Shown piece after piece: positions 51,161-64,000 of a DNA stretch of 64,000 nucleotides (positions are counted from its first letter, which is position 1; the number at the start of each line of letters is the position of its first letter). The notes beneath the pieces were generated by a model that was given only the letters and a program-made list of their open reading frames with translations, was not told the DNA's origin and did no database searches. The translations under genes and the position numbers were made by a program. This DNA is from Tyto alba (taxonomy: Eukaryota > Chordata > Aves > Strigiformes > Tytonidae), in assembly GCF_018691265.1 (NCBI RefSeq), contig NW_024881321.1, forward strand, positions 12,465,387 through 12,529,386, given 5' to 3'.

Positions 51161-54100
51161 TGCTGACAATGAGTTTGGTAAATTGTACCATATACATTTG
51201 GGGTTTATGATAGTTTCAGAGAATAATCTGGAAGAAAAGTTTGATAGCTCATAGAAATAAGAATGTGATTAAGTCAAAGGTATGTACGTCAAATTTTGAT
51301 ACAAAGATCCTCGGTACCACTGGAGTTATAGAGGTGATATACTGTGAGCCTCATATATGAACAGAAGTTGTTAGAACCTGTAGCTGAAGAGAAATGAAAG
51401 AACCTCTAATAGTAGTGGGTTTCTCAGCTTGGAAAGAGTCTCAGCTAAACACGGTACCTACAATTAAATTGAAATATTTTGTTCTTAGTTCTGTCATATC
51501 AAAAATTAACTCAGTAGAAATAATGTTTTTAAAGGTATGTATTATGTTTTAGAAGTAAAAACAGATGGTCAGTTTATTCACATGTTTATAAGAGAAGAAC
51601 TGAAAAGAAATAACTTTGGTTAAGCAGAAATAATGATTAATAGTAGATGACATCAGGCATAATTTTGACCATTTTTAGCAGATTAATTTTTTTACAAGTC
51701 TGAAAATAAAAATCTTTCACTCAGAATTCATAGGAGATTGAACAAATGACAAAATTATCCCTACAGAATTTTTTTAAAAATATTTTTACTGTGTAATTTA
51801 GAACTGATTTAAAAGGTAATTGTTTTTCTCTGAAATTTTGTATTAAATAGACCTTTAGAGAAATTATGACAGCATCAAAGAATGTATAAAAATTTCTTAT
51901 TAGTGTAGTTTTGCAACTCTTTGCCACAGTAGAATAGATTTTTATAAGCAAAATTTATTTGGGGTTACAGAAAATGACCTGATTTTTGAAACGAAACTTT
52001 AGGGAAAAAGTTATCTTCAATGTCTTCTGGACCTTTTAAATGCTCTGACTGAGGCAGAATGATTAAGCATAAGTGGTCTGTAGCTGGGAAAGAGTAGAAC
52101 TCAATGTAGCATAAGCAGCTATCCTGGGAGAAAAATCAGAGAGGAACAATGGAATAAATTGCAGTTGAAGGTAAAATTGACTAAATTGTTTCACATTTTC
52201 ACTTAGCTAAAAACTTGTTCTGCTTTCACTAGTACCTTCCAGGGAGAAAATACATTTTAAAGTACTTTTTATGTATGGCAGGTATTTTTGGAAAAAAATG
52301 TCTTTTCAACCTGTCTGATTCCCACATGGAAACAACTATGATAAATTTACAGTGGTGGTCTGACCTGGTCATAAATCTGTTATATGTTATCCTTGACATT
52401 ACCATGCTGAGTCCTCACCTCAACATCAGTTCTTTGCTCAGGAATTTCATGACAGTTTTATGCTACTACAGATTACCCATATCACCCATTTATGCCAGCC
52501 TATCAGTTAACATACAATTTTCTGCCTTTCTCTTGAGGAAAAAAAAAACAAAATAACCAAATGAACAAATGACAGAAGAACACATCTAATAACACATAAG
52601 TTTTAATTTGTGGGGTGGGAAGCCCTGAAACTTTATTACATCTTTAGAGGTCTGTTTGATTTTAGGTTATTCTCAAAATGTAGAAATGTATACATAGGGT
52701 ACTTAAAGTACTACTGCTTCACTGCACGTTTAGAAGAGATGTATTATTAGTCCTGTAGCCCCTGAAGTACTATATAAAACCCATCTAATATAAAATCTGT
52801 AGAAATGAAATACTTTAAACTTGGCTAATGAGAACATGCTAATAATGGGAGCAAACCACAAAAAGGAGGCAGTTTAATATTGTGCCTGAAATAATTTGAT
52901 TGTGTAGGCCCCATTTTATAGCCAAGATAACTTACATGTTTCAAGGCACTATAGTTATCACAAGACCTTTCTGCAATTAATGTATTTTCTGAAAGTCAGT
53001 TCAAGGAGGTTTCACTCATTAAAACAGTCTCAAGCAGCTTCAGGCTCCTCTTTCACCCCCACTTGCTGTTTTCGGAGGAAAAGTATGTTATGAGGTCTAG
53101 TAATAACCATAATCTCCTGAGAGATGCAAATCAGTGAGATACACCAAGGACTTGCATAAGTTCACAAAGTTCTTTGAATCTTCTTCTGAGGTGTTATTAA
53201 ACTGTAAAGGTTCAGTGATCCATCTCTTTCAAGATCCATGCCCTATGCCTAACCATTGCTTCAAAAATAACTTTTAAAGCAAAATATTATCGATTTAAGG
53301 AAAAAGTAAAATTATCTCAAATAAGTGTCCTAGAACAAACATGTTTGATGATAGGTTTTAGATCAAAATATCCTATTGAGCTAATTTCAGTACTACTATA
53401 TAGCTGAAGCCTGGAAAAATTATATTAAATAGTGGCATTTTTGTTAAGTTTCAATTATTATAGTCATATGAGTTTACTAATCAATTACCTTTCTCCTTTT
53501 ATTTATTTATTTATTTGTTTGTTTATTTGTTTGTTTGTTTATTTATTTATTTATTTAGAGTGTTTGCCCATCATTTAAAGGAGAGAATTTAACATTAATA
53601 AAACCTAAAATTTATGTTATCTTTTCTGTTTAGTTTTTAAATAAAGTTGCAAAATCTTATATACAGAAATTATTGTAATTTTTCATAGGAATGATGTCTT
53701 AGAAAATATCAGTATTGTTATTTCATAAAAACTTTATCAACAAAACCTGAAAAATTTATTTAAGTATATTTTATTTCAGATTATAGTATTGTCTTTAGTT
53801 GCACTTATTTAATAATCTTCACATTGAAATTTCCTTTGAAATATTGTTGAGTGGCTAAGGCTTTCATCATGTATAGACACGGATCACTTAATCACCTCTG
53901 AACATGAAGCTTCTAAATTACAGTTTCCAAGAGGCAAAGTACTAAATAGGAAAATTGTATCCAAGTACTTGAAAAAAAATCACAAACTGTCTCCCAATAC
54001 CTTTTTAAATCATTTGCACAAATTTATATTTCTGTTTCTGTAATACTAAAGAGATCAAGAATGTTTTAAATCAATATTTTCTATTTCTTATAATTTTCAA

Positions 54101-55441
54101 AATCTTAAATTTTTGCCTCAGTTCAGTTTAAAAGAAATGAAGGGATATATAGAGACTAGACTACGGATTCCTAGAAACATCCCTTCAGAAAAGTTTCTTA
54201 AAGCCATAATTTTTCTTTGAAAATCAGTACTATAATTATTATAATGTATTTATTTACAAACATCTTAATCAGTTTCTTTCTCCTCTGGGTCTCTTTTTCT
54301 CATGAATCATTTGTGAATTATTAAGCAAGCTGGAGCAGTTAATTACATTCTTCATTACAAATTAAAACCTTTAAAAAGATCCCTACTTGTTCCTGCCTTT
54401 CAGCAATCTTCTTGAACTGGAATATTCCCCCGCTTCTTCCTAAAAAAGTTATTCATATAGGATCTTTATTTCTGCAAAATTAATTTTATAACATAAAATA
54501 AGGTGAAAAATTAAATTTTCTTCCCCAAAAATAATTCTTATATTTTGGCAAAAAGTAAAAAAAAAAAAAAATAAATAAAAAATCAACCCATTAGATAGAT
54601 AGACAAACAGACATAGAAGATAGATAAAAGAATTACTCTTTATATCTGTTTTTTAACCATTTTTGAAGTTAGCTGTCCTACAGGGCTGTCTGATTTATTT
54701 GACTTACAACATCTAAGAAATATGTTTAACAAGATTTGTGAAGGAATTACAGGAGAATGAAAACAGCTGTAGACAGTTCTCTAAATATAGGAGGAGGCAA
54801 CATATCCTTTTATATTTAGAATTTCTGAATGAGAAAGTATGGCCAGAAAAATTTAACCCATCATCTATAAATATACTCTCTCACATACCTTTGTCCAACC
54901 AAAACACTGTACACCAGATTTTTTGATAACTAAGTAGTAACAAAGCTGTGAAGTAATATACATATTTTAGTAATCTGCTCTAAGCTATCAGATACACCAA
55001 ATTAGAAAAAATGAACAGTTCAATACTACTGGTAAGCAAATTCATTTAAGTGTGCTTATGTAATGTTGAAGTAGTTATAATGATCATGGACAAAAGCTTC
55101 AGATACATGCCACATCACAGGACACAGGCAGTACTATTTGGGAGATTATATCTCCCTTCTCTGTGCTGATACCTACATGTCATACATCAAGACACAGGTG
55201 AATTCATATGTTCTGAAACATAGAAGATCACTGAAGTTGTAACAAGAACTAATATAGTCCATTATTTTAAAACTCAGGACATAAACTAACAAAATATAAT
55301 CAATTACTTTTTCATTGAAATGTGTTGTTTCTCATTTGAAACTTTGCTGTATTATTTACTGACCAAGCATAGCAGAACTCTCTGACTTTATATTCGTCCC
55401 ACTGTGACAGGTATAGAATTAAGTTTATAAATAAGAAAGAT
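51161..55441. other. AT-rich intergenic DNA, no gene seen
   Basis: No gene or transposon recognised. Simple repeats are (TTTA)n/(TTTG)n at 53500-53560 and an A-rich run near 54557-54583 followed by a short (GATA)-like patch at 54590-54625. Confidence 0.5.
53500..53560 (+). repeat. (TTTA)n/(TTTG)n microsatellite
   Basis: Alternating ttta and tttg units, about 15 copies. Confidence 0.9.
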
Positions 55442-55550
55442 TAAAATAAAATAAAATAAAATAAAATAAAATAAAATAAAATAAAATAAAATAAAATAAA
55501 ATAAAATAAAATAAAATAAAATAAAATAAAATAAAATAAAATAAAATAAA
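55442..55550 (+). repeat. (TAAAA)n pentanucleotide microsatellite
   Basis: About 22 perfect copies of TAAAA with no interruption, so it is likely to be variable in length between individuals. The minus-strand open frame across it is a product of the repeat. Confidence 0.97.
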
Positions 55551-55751
55551 AAATTATTTGATTATGTTTTAATATTAGCTTAAAAATTAATAATTTCATT
55601 AAATGATTGCAATAGAATTCTAATGGAATTACAGATAACAAAATTTTCTGTTCCAGCATACTTGGAGAATTCAGACACGGAATAGTTTTCTTTCATTTTT
55701 CAATGATTTGAGTGCCTTGATTTCAGTGGACTTACTTTTGACATACACTAG

Positions 55752-56405
55752 TGTCCTGATCTGATATTGGGGAGGGTTCTTAAACGATCCCAAGAGCAAG
55801 ATTAAGACACAAACAAGGTCAGATGCCATACAACCTTGTGAACTTTACTAAACAAGCAACTGATAACAGCGATAGGACAGGGAGAAAAAGGAAGGGAAAG
55901 TCAGAATCCCTAAGCTAGAAAGCGGTAGAGATGCAGGAAGACTAAGTACCACCACCGAGAATCCAGCGATGTTCTGCTGGCTCGGTCTCGATGCTGGTGA
56001 TGGTGTTCCAAGCTCCAAGCTCTGCCAAAGTCTCCGCTCCAAGAAGGCCCCCCTTTGATGCAGTCCTTTTATTGCCTCAGTCCCCACGATTTCTCAGAAA
56101 AGTCTGCCCATTTCCACGGAGCTCACTGTCGCCCCGTGGTCTTCCATGCGCGCATGCCCAGGTATTCACGGTGGTCTTGCGGGCGAGGGTGCACATCTTC
56201 CTCACCTCCTCCACACAGCTCATGCGCAGGTCCAGCTTGGCAGGCACTGCCAGGGATGTTGTTGTTTTAGCTTTGGGCAGATGTCGTGGTTTCATCGGGG
56301 ACTATTCGTCACCTTCCCTTTGCGGCAACAGGATGCTGAGGCCAGGAAGTGGTAGGGGTGCAGCAGAAATGTTGAGACAAACAGAGTCCAACACAGTCCC
56401 TTACA
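55752..56405 (-). mobile_element. Solo ERV LTR (family 3) with 5-bp duplication ACTAG
   Basis: A 654-bp GC-richer segment with ends tgtcctgat and cttaca. It is flanked by a perfect duplication actag at 55747-55751 and 56406-56410. Orientation is inferred to be minus because the only promoter-like AATAAAAGG motif (plus strand ccttttatt near 56065-56073) reads that way. It contains several CpG-rich blocks (gcgcgcatgc near 56148). It has no internal viral genes. Overlapping open frames of 69-139 codons on both strands have no recognisable motif. Confidence 0.85.
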
Positions 56406-56410
56406 ACTAG

Positions 56411-59400
56411 TCAAATATAAAAAATAGCATCAATGTCTGTGCTGCAGTACCTAAAATAATATTTAAATTGTATTTACTTACAGAGGTCTAAAAAAATACT
56501 ATTCTTAGAAAAGCAATGATTTTAAAGGATCTGAACAAATATGAAGAACTATTTCTATTACCAGTGTTGAGTATTTTTTTACATGAAAGAAACTAAAATA
56601 AACATGATATTAAATTTGTCTATTTAATTATTTATTTATTTTGCTTTCTGATGGACAGAGCATAGCCAACATAGGTGAGAGGTGTGGTGATTTTATTCCT
56701 TTTTTGTGCAGTATCAGCAAGATAAGACCCAGATCTACCATGTGATCTGGCTTTATCTAAACAGGGACATTTGGAAAACTTTCTGAGGGACTTTATATAG
56801 TGGATTAGTTAAAGAACATTACACATTGGATGTGAGGATTTTACCCCTCTTAAAAATGTTTAGTTTACACTGCTTCCTGAGTGAAACAAATAAGGCTTAG
56901 ATTCATTCCAACCCATTTTAGCTTCCAGCCAAGGTATCTAAATGACTTTCTAGTCAGGAGAGGCTCTATGGAGATTGTAACACCCATGAGCTCTTCCCAA
57001 AATGTTGATAAATAAATACTCTGACCATGACCTGAATCCAGGTCAGGATGAAACTCAGTTTCATACATCCTCTGCTTTGGGCTTTGTCCTTTCCAAAGGA
57101 AGAAAACGTGACTGCAATGACCAAAATGAAGCTGTGCTCTTTTTTAGTCTGAATTTGGACAGGAATTTTCTATGTGATTTAGTCATAGCCAGGAGAAAAT
57201 ATATTTTGTTTCAATTAAACTAAAGTAGAGATAGAAATTTAAACTCTTATATCTGAATTAGACACCCACACATCTCTTTATAGTCAATGGAAATATAACT
57301 TGTCACAAGAGAATTATTTTTCTCATCTTAAAATATCGGAGAAAGGTCAAATAGCTATGCAATGCAGGCACTTGATTCTCTTTGTTGGGTATAACTGGAG
57401 CATGTTATGCTTATTCCTTCAGCATGTCTGACTTTTAGATGCATAGGTTAGGGAAGATGGTTCTGTCCATAGGATTATTTAAGTGGGGAAATACATCAAT
57501 CAGTGACATCTGTTTATTGCTTTATAGAGACTTTAGAAGAATCATAGGACAGTTAAGCCTTTAGTTTAAAAGCATTAGTTAAGTTGAGGGGGTGAATGTG
57601 GTGTTTCTGTTCTGGAACAATAACATTAGTTCCTCATCTTAAAATGTATCATTTCTCTTAGTGCTATTGCCACAGGGATTGTCTCTCTATATGTATAAAT
57701 GTCAAGAGATCTATATTAATATTTATTTTAATTAAAAAAAAAAAAGCAACAAACTTTCTTAGAATATCTTCCCCATTGCTCCAACAGAGCATTACCTTTA
57801 GTTATCTTCTCTGTAACCTCTTCTGTCTAATCCTTGCTGTAAACCTGTGGCCATCTCAAGGGTGTAACTGTCTACAAGGACAGCTGTGGTATGATACAGC
57901 TGCACAGCTCTGGTGTGGACTGCTGAGAAAAACTGCCAGTAAGTTGGTAAAAAACACTAGGAATCTAAAAATCACAGACAGAAGTGAGGTTCCTAGTGCA
58001 TCAATGATTCAAGAGAGGAATTGTCAACATGGAAAGACATAAAATCTTAAAGGAAAATAAGCTACTCAGCATAAACAATAATTATAGGATCTTATAGTCA
58101 AACTATCAATGTTACCACCGATGACAGAACTGGTGACACCTGGCAAATCAGCAGCACCCAGGACCCATGCAGTCCCTGCCCATCTTGACTGAGACTTTCC
58201 TGGACAACAGAGACTCTTCAGGTGTGTTATAAGGAATGGTGATCACACTAAAGTTGAGCCTAATGTCTCATTTAATCCCAGCTATCTTTTTTGTGTATTA
58301 ATAGCTAATCAATACTTTTAAACTCTATACATTTTACTTGTAGAGTATTTTTACACTCAGCTAAAGATGTCCAAACAAACTGCCCCATAAGATGGGCCAT
58401 AATGTCTGTAAAGGCAATGTTATCTTCTAGATGTAACAGCTGAAGTTAGTTGTATCATGTAAACAGCAGGCCCTTTGAAGCAGTCTTTCTCATCATTAGA
58501 GCTAACATTCTTGAAACTCACACTTCCAACATAGATTTGTTATGAAGTTTTCCTTGCAGTCAAACCCAAACTTGTATATTAATAGTCCCATATGTTCTCT
58601 GATAGTACCAATTTCCATAATTTTTAAAAAGATGGCTGGTGATAGCATACCTTCTCCCATCCCACACATGGCATATTGGATTAGATAACCCCAGATGAAA
58701 TTCTGAATAATATTTGATATGTGTTGAGAATAAGGGAAAAAAAAAATGTCTTCTTTTATTCAATTTAATCTCTGAAACATTATTGTGAAACCTGAGTATT
58801 CTGCTGTTTTAAATCTTCTGAGTAAAAAAATAACTACAACAGATTTATATTTAAACTTAATATAATTTCTGTGCAACTTAATGGTAATCATGGTGCTATC
58901 TTGAAAGTGTCTTTAGTTAGTGAGAACTATTTTAGTAAATGTGGCAATGCCAATTTCCCACTCAGAACTTTGCAGAAATACTGCAAATTCAGTAAAAGTA
59001 AGCTTAAAATATGATTTATTGTTAAGATTTCTCATGTCTTCTAGATTGCACATGTATATTTACCAGCAGTAAAAAGAACAGTGTATTAGATACACATTAA
59101 TTTTATATATGAAGCCTTTAAATTTATACGTATTCTCTAAGGAAAAACTGATTATCTTATTTTATAAGGATAATTAAAATGCATTCAGATATAAATTAAG
59201 AGGTGAGATTAACCTATACAAACAAAATAATATATCATAATATGCCACTAATATGTATTAGAATATTTCTACTATTTTCAGTGCACAAAGGATTTCCTTA
59301 TTCTCAAATATATAGAAAGAGAAAAAAATACAAGTGATAGTATTATGCTGAGTTATAGAATTTTATATATTCACTGAGAACTGTCACATCAAACATGTCA

Positions 59401-59788
59401 AAATGTATTAGCTTTTCAGAATTATAAGGAGGAATATTCAAACAGAAACTGTAGCATCAGAATTTTCCAGAATATACTTCTGGTCTCCAAAAATTTGTAG
59501 CTCTGGAATTTCTATAGAAGAAATATTATATTTCTAGAGTTTTCTTTCCTAAGTTTGTCTAGTCTTGAAACTACGTGAACTTCGAGCATCCATAGCATCA
59601 TGTGGCAGTATATCTCACTATCTAAGTACTTGACTGTTTCTTTTTAGACTGATACCTACATTTTTTTATCTGATGATTTCTCTTCCCAGTATTAAGAAAG
59701 TGAAGACACAAAGGATCTTTACGACCAATAACAATCCCTGTTTTGTGCATTTCCACTATATTCTCCCTCACTCATTCTTCTTCCATAA
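56411..59788. other. AT-rich intergenic DNA, no gene seen
   Basis: No gene or transposon recognised. Open frames are under 90 codons and unremarkable. Confidence 0.5.
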
Positions 59789-59793
59789 GAAGA

Positions 59794-60663
59794 TGTGAGA
59801 GCCAACTTGTAACTCCCCAAAACAGAGGCTGAGAATAACAGCCTGAGAAAAACAGGGGCTGAGAAAGACAGCCTGAGAAAGAGATAACAGATGGGGGGGA
59901 CCAGAGGCCTTCTGAGCTGAGGAATGCCTCAAACACTTGTAAGTAACAAAACTATAATAATGGGGTAAATAATGTGGATTCTGGAGAAGATAAAGTGGCG
60001 TGATTAGCACAATATTCAGCTTGAGGAAGGAGCCTTGTGAAGGCAGGATGGCTCTGCCCTGGTACATCTTGTAAAGTTTCAAAGGCCATCTGACTGGTGA
60101 ATGACCTTTGCTTCATTATCCACAAAATGCTTATTAAAGTTGACACCCCTGCATATGCTAATGAAGATTAACAATATCATGCTAATTATATCATCCCATG
60201 AAGCACCTTACTCCTCCCTATGCATGTGACATGCAGATATGTGTGTCAATCTAGTGGACAGACTCAAGGAAAGTGTGTATAAATTGAGAGGAAGGGGGGA
60301 GGCAAGCAAGAGAGCAAGCAATAGACAGAAAGAAGCAAGCCAGCAAGCCAGACAGATGCATCCCTAAAGAACTTGGATGGGACACATCAGGACCCTGGAC
60401 TTGTGAACTCTATTTCTCTATTCTATCTCTCTCTTTTCTTTTTCCCATTTTCCCTTCATTATCATTAAGTAATACAAGGCATGTTATATTACTTGTAATA
60501 ATTCATTATATACTTAACCAATTATCATGTATCCAATTAGTACATTGTGAGGAATTAATAAAAGTTTGTGCATGGACTTTGAGACTTGTCTCACTGTTGT
60601 CCACTCCATTGGGGATTTATGAATCTAAGTCACTTGTCTCTCTCATCTGAGTGAGATGTGACA
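59794..60663 (+). mobile_element. Solo ERV LTR (family 4) with 5-bp duplication GAAGA
   Basis: An 870-bp LTR with TG...CA ends (tgtgagagcc to atgtgaca). It is flanked by perfect copies of gaaga at 59789-59793 and 60664-60668. The core promoter TATAAA is at 60278-60283 and the AATAAA signal at 60557-60562, giving U3 of about 510 bp and a short R. Between them lies an agcaag/gcaagccag repeat typical of an R-region leader. Short tandem repeats (gagaaagacagcctgagaa type) occur near 59829-59885 in U3. Confidence 0.88.
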
Positions 60664-60668
60664 GAAGA

Positions 60669-61789
60669 CCCTACTCTGTTTAGGAGTTCTTTATTAGGAA
60701 GCTATTGATTACCTTGTCTCTTTCTTGTCCTTGTTGCACCCAAAATATCCTCAGTGGCAAAAGGGAACACAACTTATGTATGGATCCTAGAACTTAATGT
60801 TAGTTCAATTAATGTTTTAACAGTCTAATACTCCAAATTACCCAATTAATTCAGAAAAAATCTTCAATAACAAATATCATTATATAAAAATGTCTGCCTA
60901 CATCCAACCCTTTCTACTGGTCTTAGCTGTCACCTTTCACATATTCCTGTAGATGCTAAAGCTGAGACTTTCAGTATCCTTCAAGAGGAAGGATAGCAGT
61001 TGTCATTAACCTGAGTTCCTTTGCCAGGAGTATAATATTGGCAAGTGTGAGCTCCTCCCTGTCTTGTTTTTCACAGGCATGTGTTTATTTCTATGATTTC
61101 TTATCATAGTGTTTTTTCCTTTGTATGTATGCCAAGCTAGAGCTTGAAAGTTGCACAGCACGTTCCCATGCCTCGGCTGACATAAACAGCTACTATCACT
61201 GCCTTGGGGGTGACAAGCCTTTACTATATGCAGTACTTCCAGTTGCAGCACATCAGACAATAGTCACTGGACCAATAGACAACAGTTACAGAAAGCTAAA
61301 ACCAGCTTAGATTAAATACCCCCCCCCCCCAAAAAAAAAATGAGATCCTGAAGGGCTGGATCATTACAAAGCCTTTTTCCTTCTATTAGTAAAGGTAAAG
61401 TTGTACTGTCTATACTTTTTCCTCATTTATGCTTTCACTGATGGTAAGATAAAACTTCATATAATGTTAAAGCAGTGAGTATAGCATGAGCTATTCAGCA
61501 GTATATGCTTCTTCTGGTTGTTGTGTTGGTTTTTCTTTGTTTGGTTTGTTGATTTTCTTTTAATCTTTATCTTTCCTAATAATTCCTAATATTCTATTAG
61601 GTTTTGGACTTTCTTCACCATTTAGTATACTGCAGAGATGATTTCACATAAGGAAGAAACGACTATAGCGGAATAATCTTTCTTTGCAATATTAGTCCAG
61701 ACAACAATTTGGGGTTTGAAAATAAATTTGGGGTATTTCTTCCCCATGTATATCACTATACCTATTTTCACTGTTTCATCTACAATTTT
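60669..61789. other. Intergenic DNA, no gene seen
   Basis: No gene recognised. It contains a 12-nt C run joined directly to a 10-nt A run at 61319-61340. Confidence 0.5.
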
Positions 61790-63400
61790 ATTCCCTCAAA
61801 TATTCAGTAAAATACTGTGCTTTGCAGCTCTTTTCAGTCATTTTTTGTCTTTCCTACTTTTAATAGCTTAGTAAGGTCAATAAACTTTGTTATGCCATTC
61901 TTAATAACTTTTTCAGATCATTTATAAGCATGTTGAATAGTACAAAACATGGATTCCTGTGGAAATTCTGGTGATATCTCTCCTTGTCAGAAATTAAATA
62001 TTGTTCCTATTCTGTTTTCCTTCTTTTTTAAATAACTACTCTGTGTTAGAATATTGCCTCTCATTGACTTCCTTTCTTTCTTTGCATTTTTGTTATGAGG
62101 CACTTTGAGACCCTCTGTTGATGGAAATACTGAATGTCTTTTGAAAAGCAAAGGAAATTATTTCATAGAATCATAGAATGGTTTGGATTGAAAGAGAACT
62201 TAAAGATTATTTAGTTCCAATTCCCCTGCCATGGGTAAGGACACTTTCCACTAGACCGGGTTGCTCAAAACCCCATTCAACCTGGACTTCAACACGTCCA
62301 GGGAGGGGGAATCCACAACTTCTCTGGGAAATCTGTTCCAGTACCTCATCATTCTCACAGTAAAGAATTTCTTCCTTATATCTAATCTAAATTTACCCTC
62401 TTTCTGTTTAAAGACATTATCCTTCATCTTGTTACTACACTACACTCCCTGATAAAGTGTCCCTCCCTATCTTTCCTGTAGGCCCCCTTTAATTACTGGA
62501 AGGCTGCTATAAGGTCTTCCCTGAGACTTCATTCCTCTATGCTGAACAACCCCAGCTCTCTCAGCCTGTTCTCATAGAGGAGATGCTCCAGATCCCTGAT
62601 CATGCCTCCTGTGGACACACTTGAGCAGATCCATGTCTTTCTTATGTTGGGGGCCACAGCGGCAGACACAGTACTCCAAGTGGGGTCTCACAAGAGCAGA
62701 ACAGAGGGAGAAAATGAACTACCTTGCCCTGCTAGCTACACTTCTCTTGATGCAGCCCAGGATGTGATTGGCTTTCTGGGTTGCGAGCACACATTGTTAG
62801 CTCATATTCAGTTTTTCACCTGTTACCACAGATGATTTAGAACAGGTTATATTGTACAGCTGGTAGCTCAGCTATATCTTACTTATTTTTCTTAGGTTTT
62901 TAGTATGATTTCTTACTCTTCATTTGGTTGTTCTGTAAGCTCTACAGAAATATCAGTTAGCAACAGATCCTGAAACACAACCCTCAAAAGACTCAGAGCA
63001 TGGAAAATGCTTCCACTTTCTGCAGGGTGAGCACAGATGCAAAAAATACATTTAACTTTTCTAACTGTACTCTAATATACTCTGAGAACTCTTCTTTTTA
63101 CTTTGGTTACCTATTGGCTCATCACATTCTATGTCCTTGAAAAATGATTTAGTATGGTTTTTATAACCTTGGTCAGCTGTTCCTCAAACTCTTTCTGAAT
63201 TACTGTGATGTTTGTCATTTGCTAAACTTTCTAGTTCATATATTTAGACACTACTGCAACTCCTTGAAAGATTCTTCTAATGACCACTCAAAACTTTTTC
63301 TTTAGTTGCATAGTTTTTTCTTAAACTCATTCTTTATAAGTGACAAATTCTGATTATTGGTGCTTAATATAATCAATTGTTTGTATGATTCTTTTCCATT
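61790..63400 (-). mobile_element. Ancient CR1/L3-like LINE remnant, minus strand
   Basis: The plus strand at 61915-62160 resembles the reverse complement of the LINE RT region (atcatttataagcatgttga, cctgtgga, gaggcactttg). The segment near 63025-63200 resembles the reverse complement of a more upstream ORF2 region. The order fits one minus-strand element, split by the younger CR1 at 62164-62822. It is highly decayed, limits are rough, and the call rests on remembered consensus sequences. Confidence 0.45.
62164..62822 (-). mobile_element. CR1 LINE 3' end, minus strand, 5' truncated
   Basis: About 660 bp of CR1. The 3' end is at the left, shown by the tandem ATTCTATG-type octamer (plus strand catagaatcatagaatgg). 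The remaining sequence covers the CR1 3' UTR and the end of ORF2, which on the minus strand corresponds to the familiar ALVRPHLEY-type region near 62690 with several disabling changes. It is a typical dead, 5'-truncated copy and younger than the surrounding remnant. Confidence 0.93.
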
Positions 63401-64000
63401 GACTCTTTGGCTGGAGTTCAGTCCCTTAAAAATAGACATTTAAAGTAATTTGAGATAAATTGGATATTCTGTTTTGCTTCCAGCTGCCACATGAGAAAGT
63501 TGAAGGTCTCCTGTAGATCCTGTGTCATAGCAGCCAGCCTCATGGAGATGGTATGGATATCCTGGAAAAGCTGATAGACACACTAGATAACTATGTCTAA
63601 GTAACTGAATCTCACCTGCTATAAGCCATTCTTGTACTTATATGGGTATATGAGACTCATTACATAATTGTGCCTCAACATTTTTAGTAATAGAGACTAT
63701 TCTTTTAAATCAAATTTTATTTCCTTCATAACATTTTATTGCCTCATTTCTTGTGTTGTTTTTTATGTTGTTATATCAAAATTAATCTAAAAAATTTCCT
63801 ACCTGAAATGAGAGGACTAGATCAACACAGTTTGCTTCCTTAGTATTATAAAGATTTTATATATATATGATTTAATCTCTTATTTTAATAATTGTAAGTT
63901 TCTTTGATATTAAATTACTCCTCCTCCTCTTCCTTTTCATTTTCTTTTTCTCTTTTGCTTTAATTTAATCACTGAAAAATAATACCTGTACAAACTAATT
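63401..64000. other. AT-rich intergenic DNA, no gene seen
   Basis: No gene or transposon recognised. A short TA run lies near 63856-63868 and a CT-rich tract at 63918-63956. Confidence 0.5.

Noticed and set aside
55441..55659. Minus-strand 72-codon frame ending in repeated FYFIL
   Set aside because: It is a translation of the TAAAA array.
55991..56410. 139-codon open frame, GC-rich, possible exon
   Set aside because: It lies wholly inside the family 3 solo LTR and its target duplication. It has no recognised motif, and several frames are open on both strands.
62178..62835. Plus-strand frames of 61-77 codons
   Set aside because: They are antisense to the CR1 3' end.

Overview
This is a 64 kb piece of vertebrate, almost certainly bird and most likely songbird (passerine), nuclear DNA. 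The evidence is the repeat content: CR1 LINE copies with the typical tandem ATTCTATG 3' end, and several LTR families of the kind common in passerine genomes. I found no host protein-coding gene, tRNA gene or intact rRNA gene. The sequence is AT-rich and intergenic, and almost everything recognisable is a transposable element or simple repeat. There are no bacterial features.

Layout. 1-340 is the end of an ERV LTR (family 1, minus strand). 6628-8282 is a family 2 LTR (minus) interrupted at 6721-7794 by a family 1 LTR with a perfect 5-bp target duplication. 15319-15895 is an older family 2 LTR. 21757-21866 is a perfect 52-bp-arm inverted repeat. 22150-23219 and 26309-27384 are two more solo family 1 LTRs (plus strand), each with its own 5-bp duplication. 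36061-38944 is a 2.9 kb GGAA/GGCA tetranucleotide array. 41868-47059 is a solo LTR (5-bp duplication AAGAG) into which a nearly complete R2 retrotransposon (about 42559-46940) has inserted. 49890-51010 is an old CR1. 55442-55550 is a TAAAA array. 55752-56405 and 59794-60663 are two further solo LTRs with 5-bp duplications. 61790-63400 looks like an ancient CR1/L3-like remnant with a younger CR1 3' end (62164-62822) nested in it.

The main discovery is the R2 element. R2 normally lives at one fixed site in 28S rRNA genes. This copy sits in an endogenous-retrovirus LTR, with LTR sequence on both sides and no rDNA downstream. At its 5' end it carries about 26 nt of 28S sequence. That leader begins where a predicted HDV-like ribozyme, foldable from the same sequence, would cut the R2 co-transcript inside 28S. 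The simplest reading is that a ribozyme-processed, full-length R2 RNA was reverse transcribed end to end and integrated off target. Its single long reading frame (three zinc fingers, Myb, reverse transcriptase, zinc knuckle plus restriction-like endonuclease) has no frameshift, but three in-frame stops make it a pseudogene.

LTR boundaries rest on TG...CA ends and target duplications read directly in the sequence. Family assignments, the 28S match and the CR1 calls rest on remembered consensus sequences and were not checked by any search.
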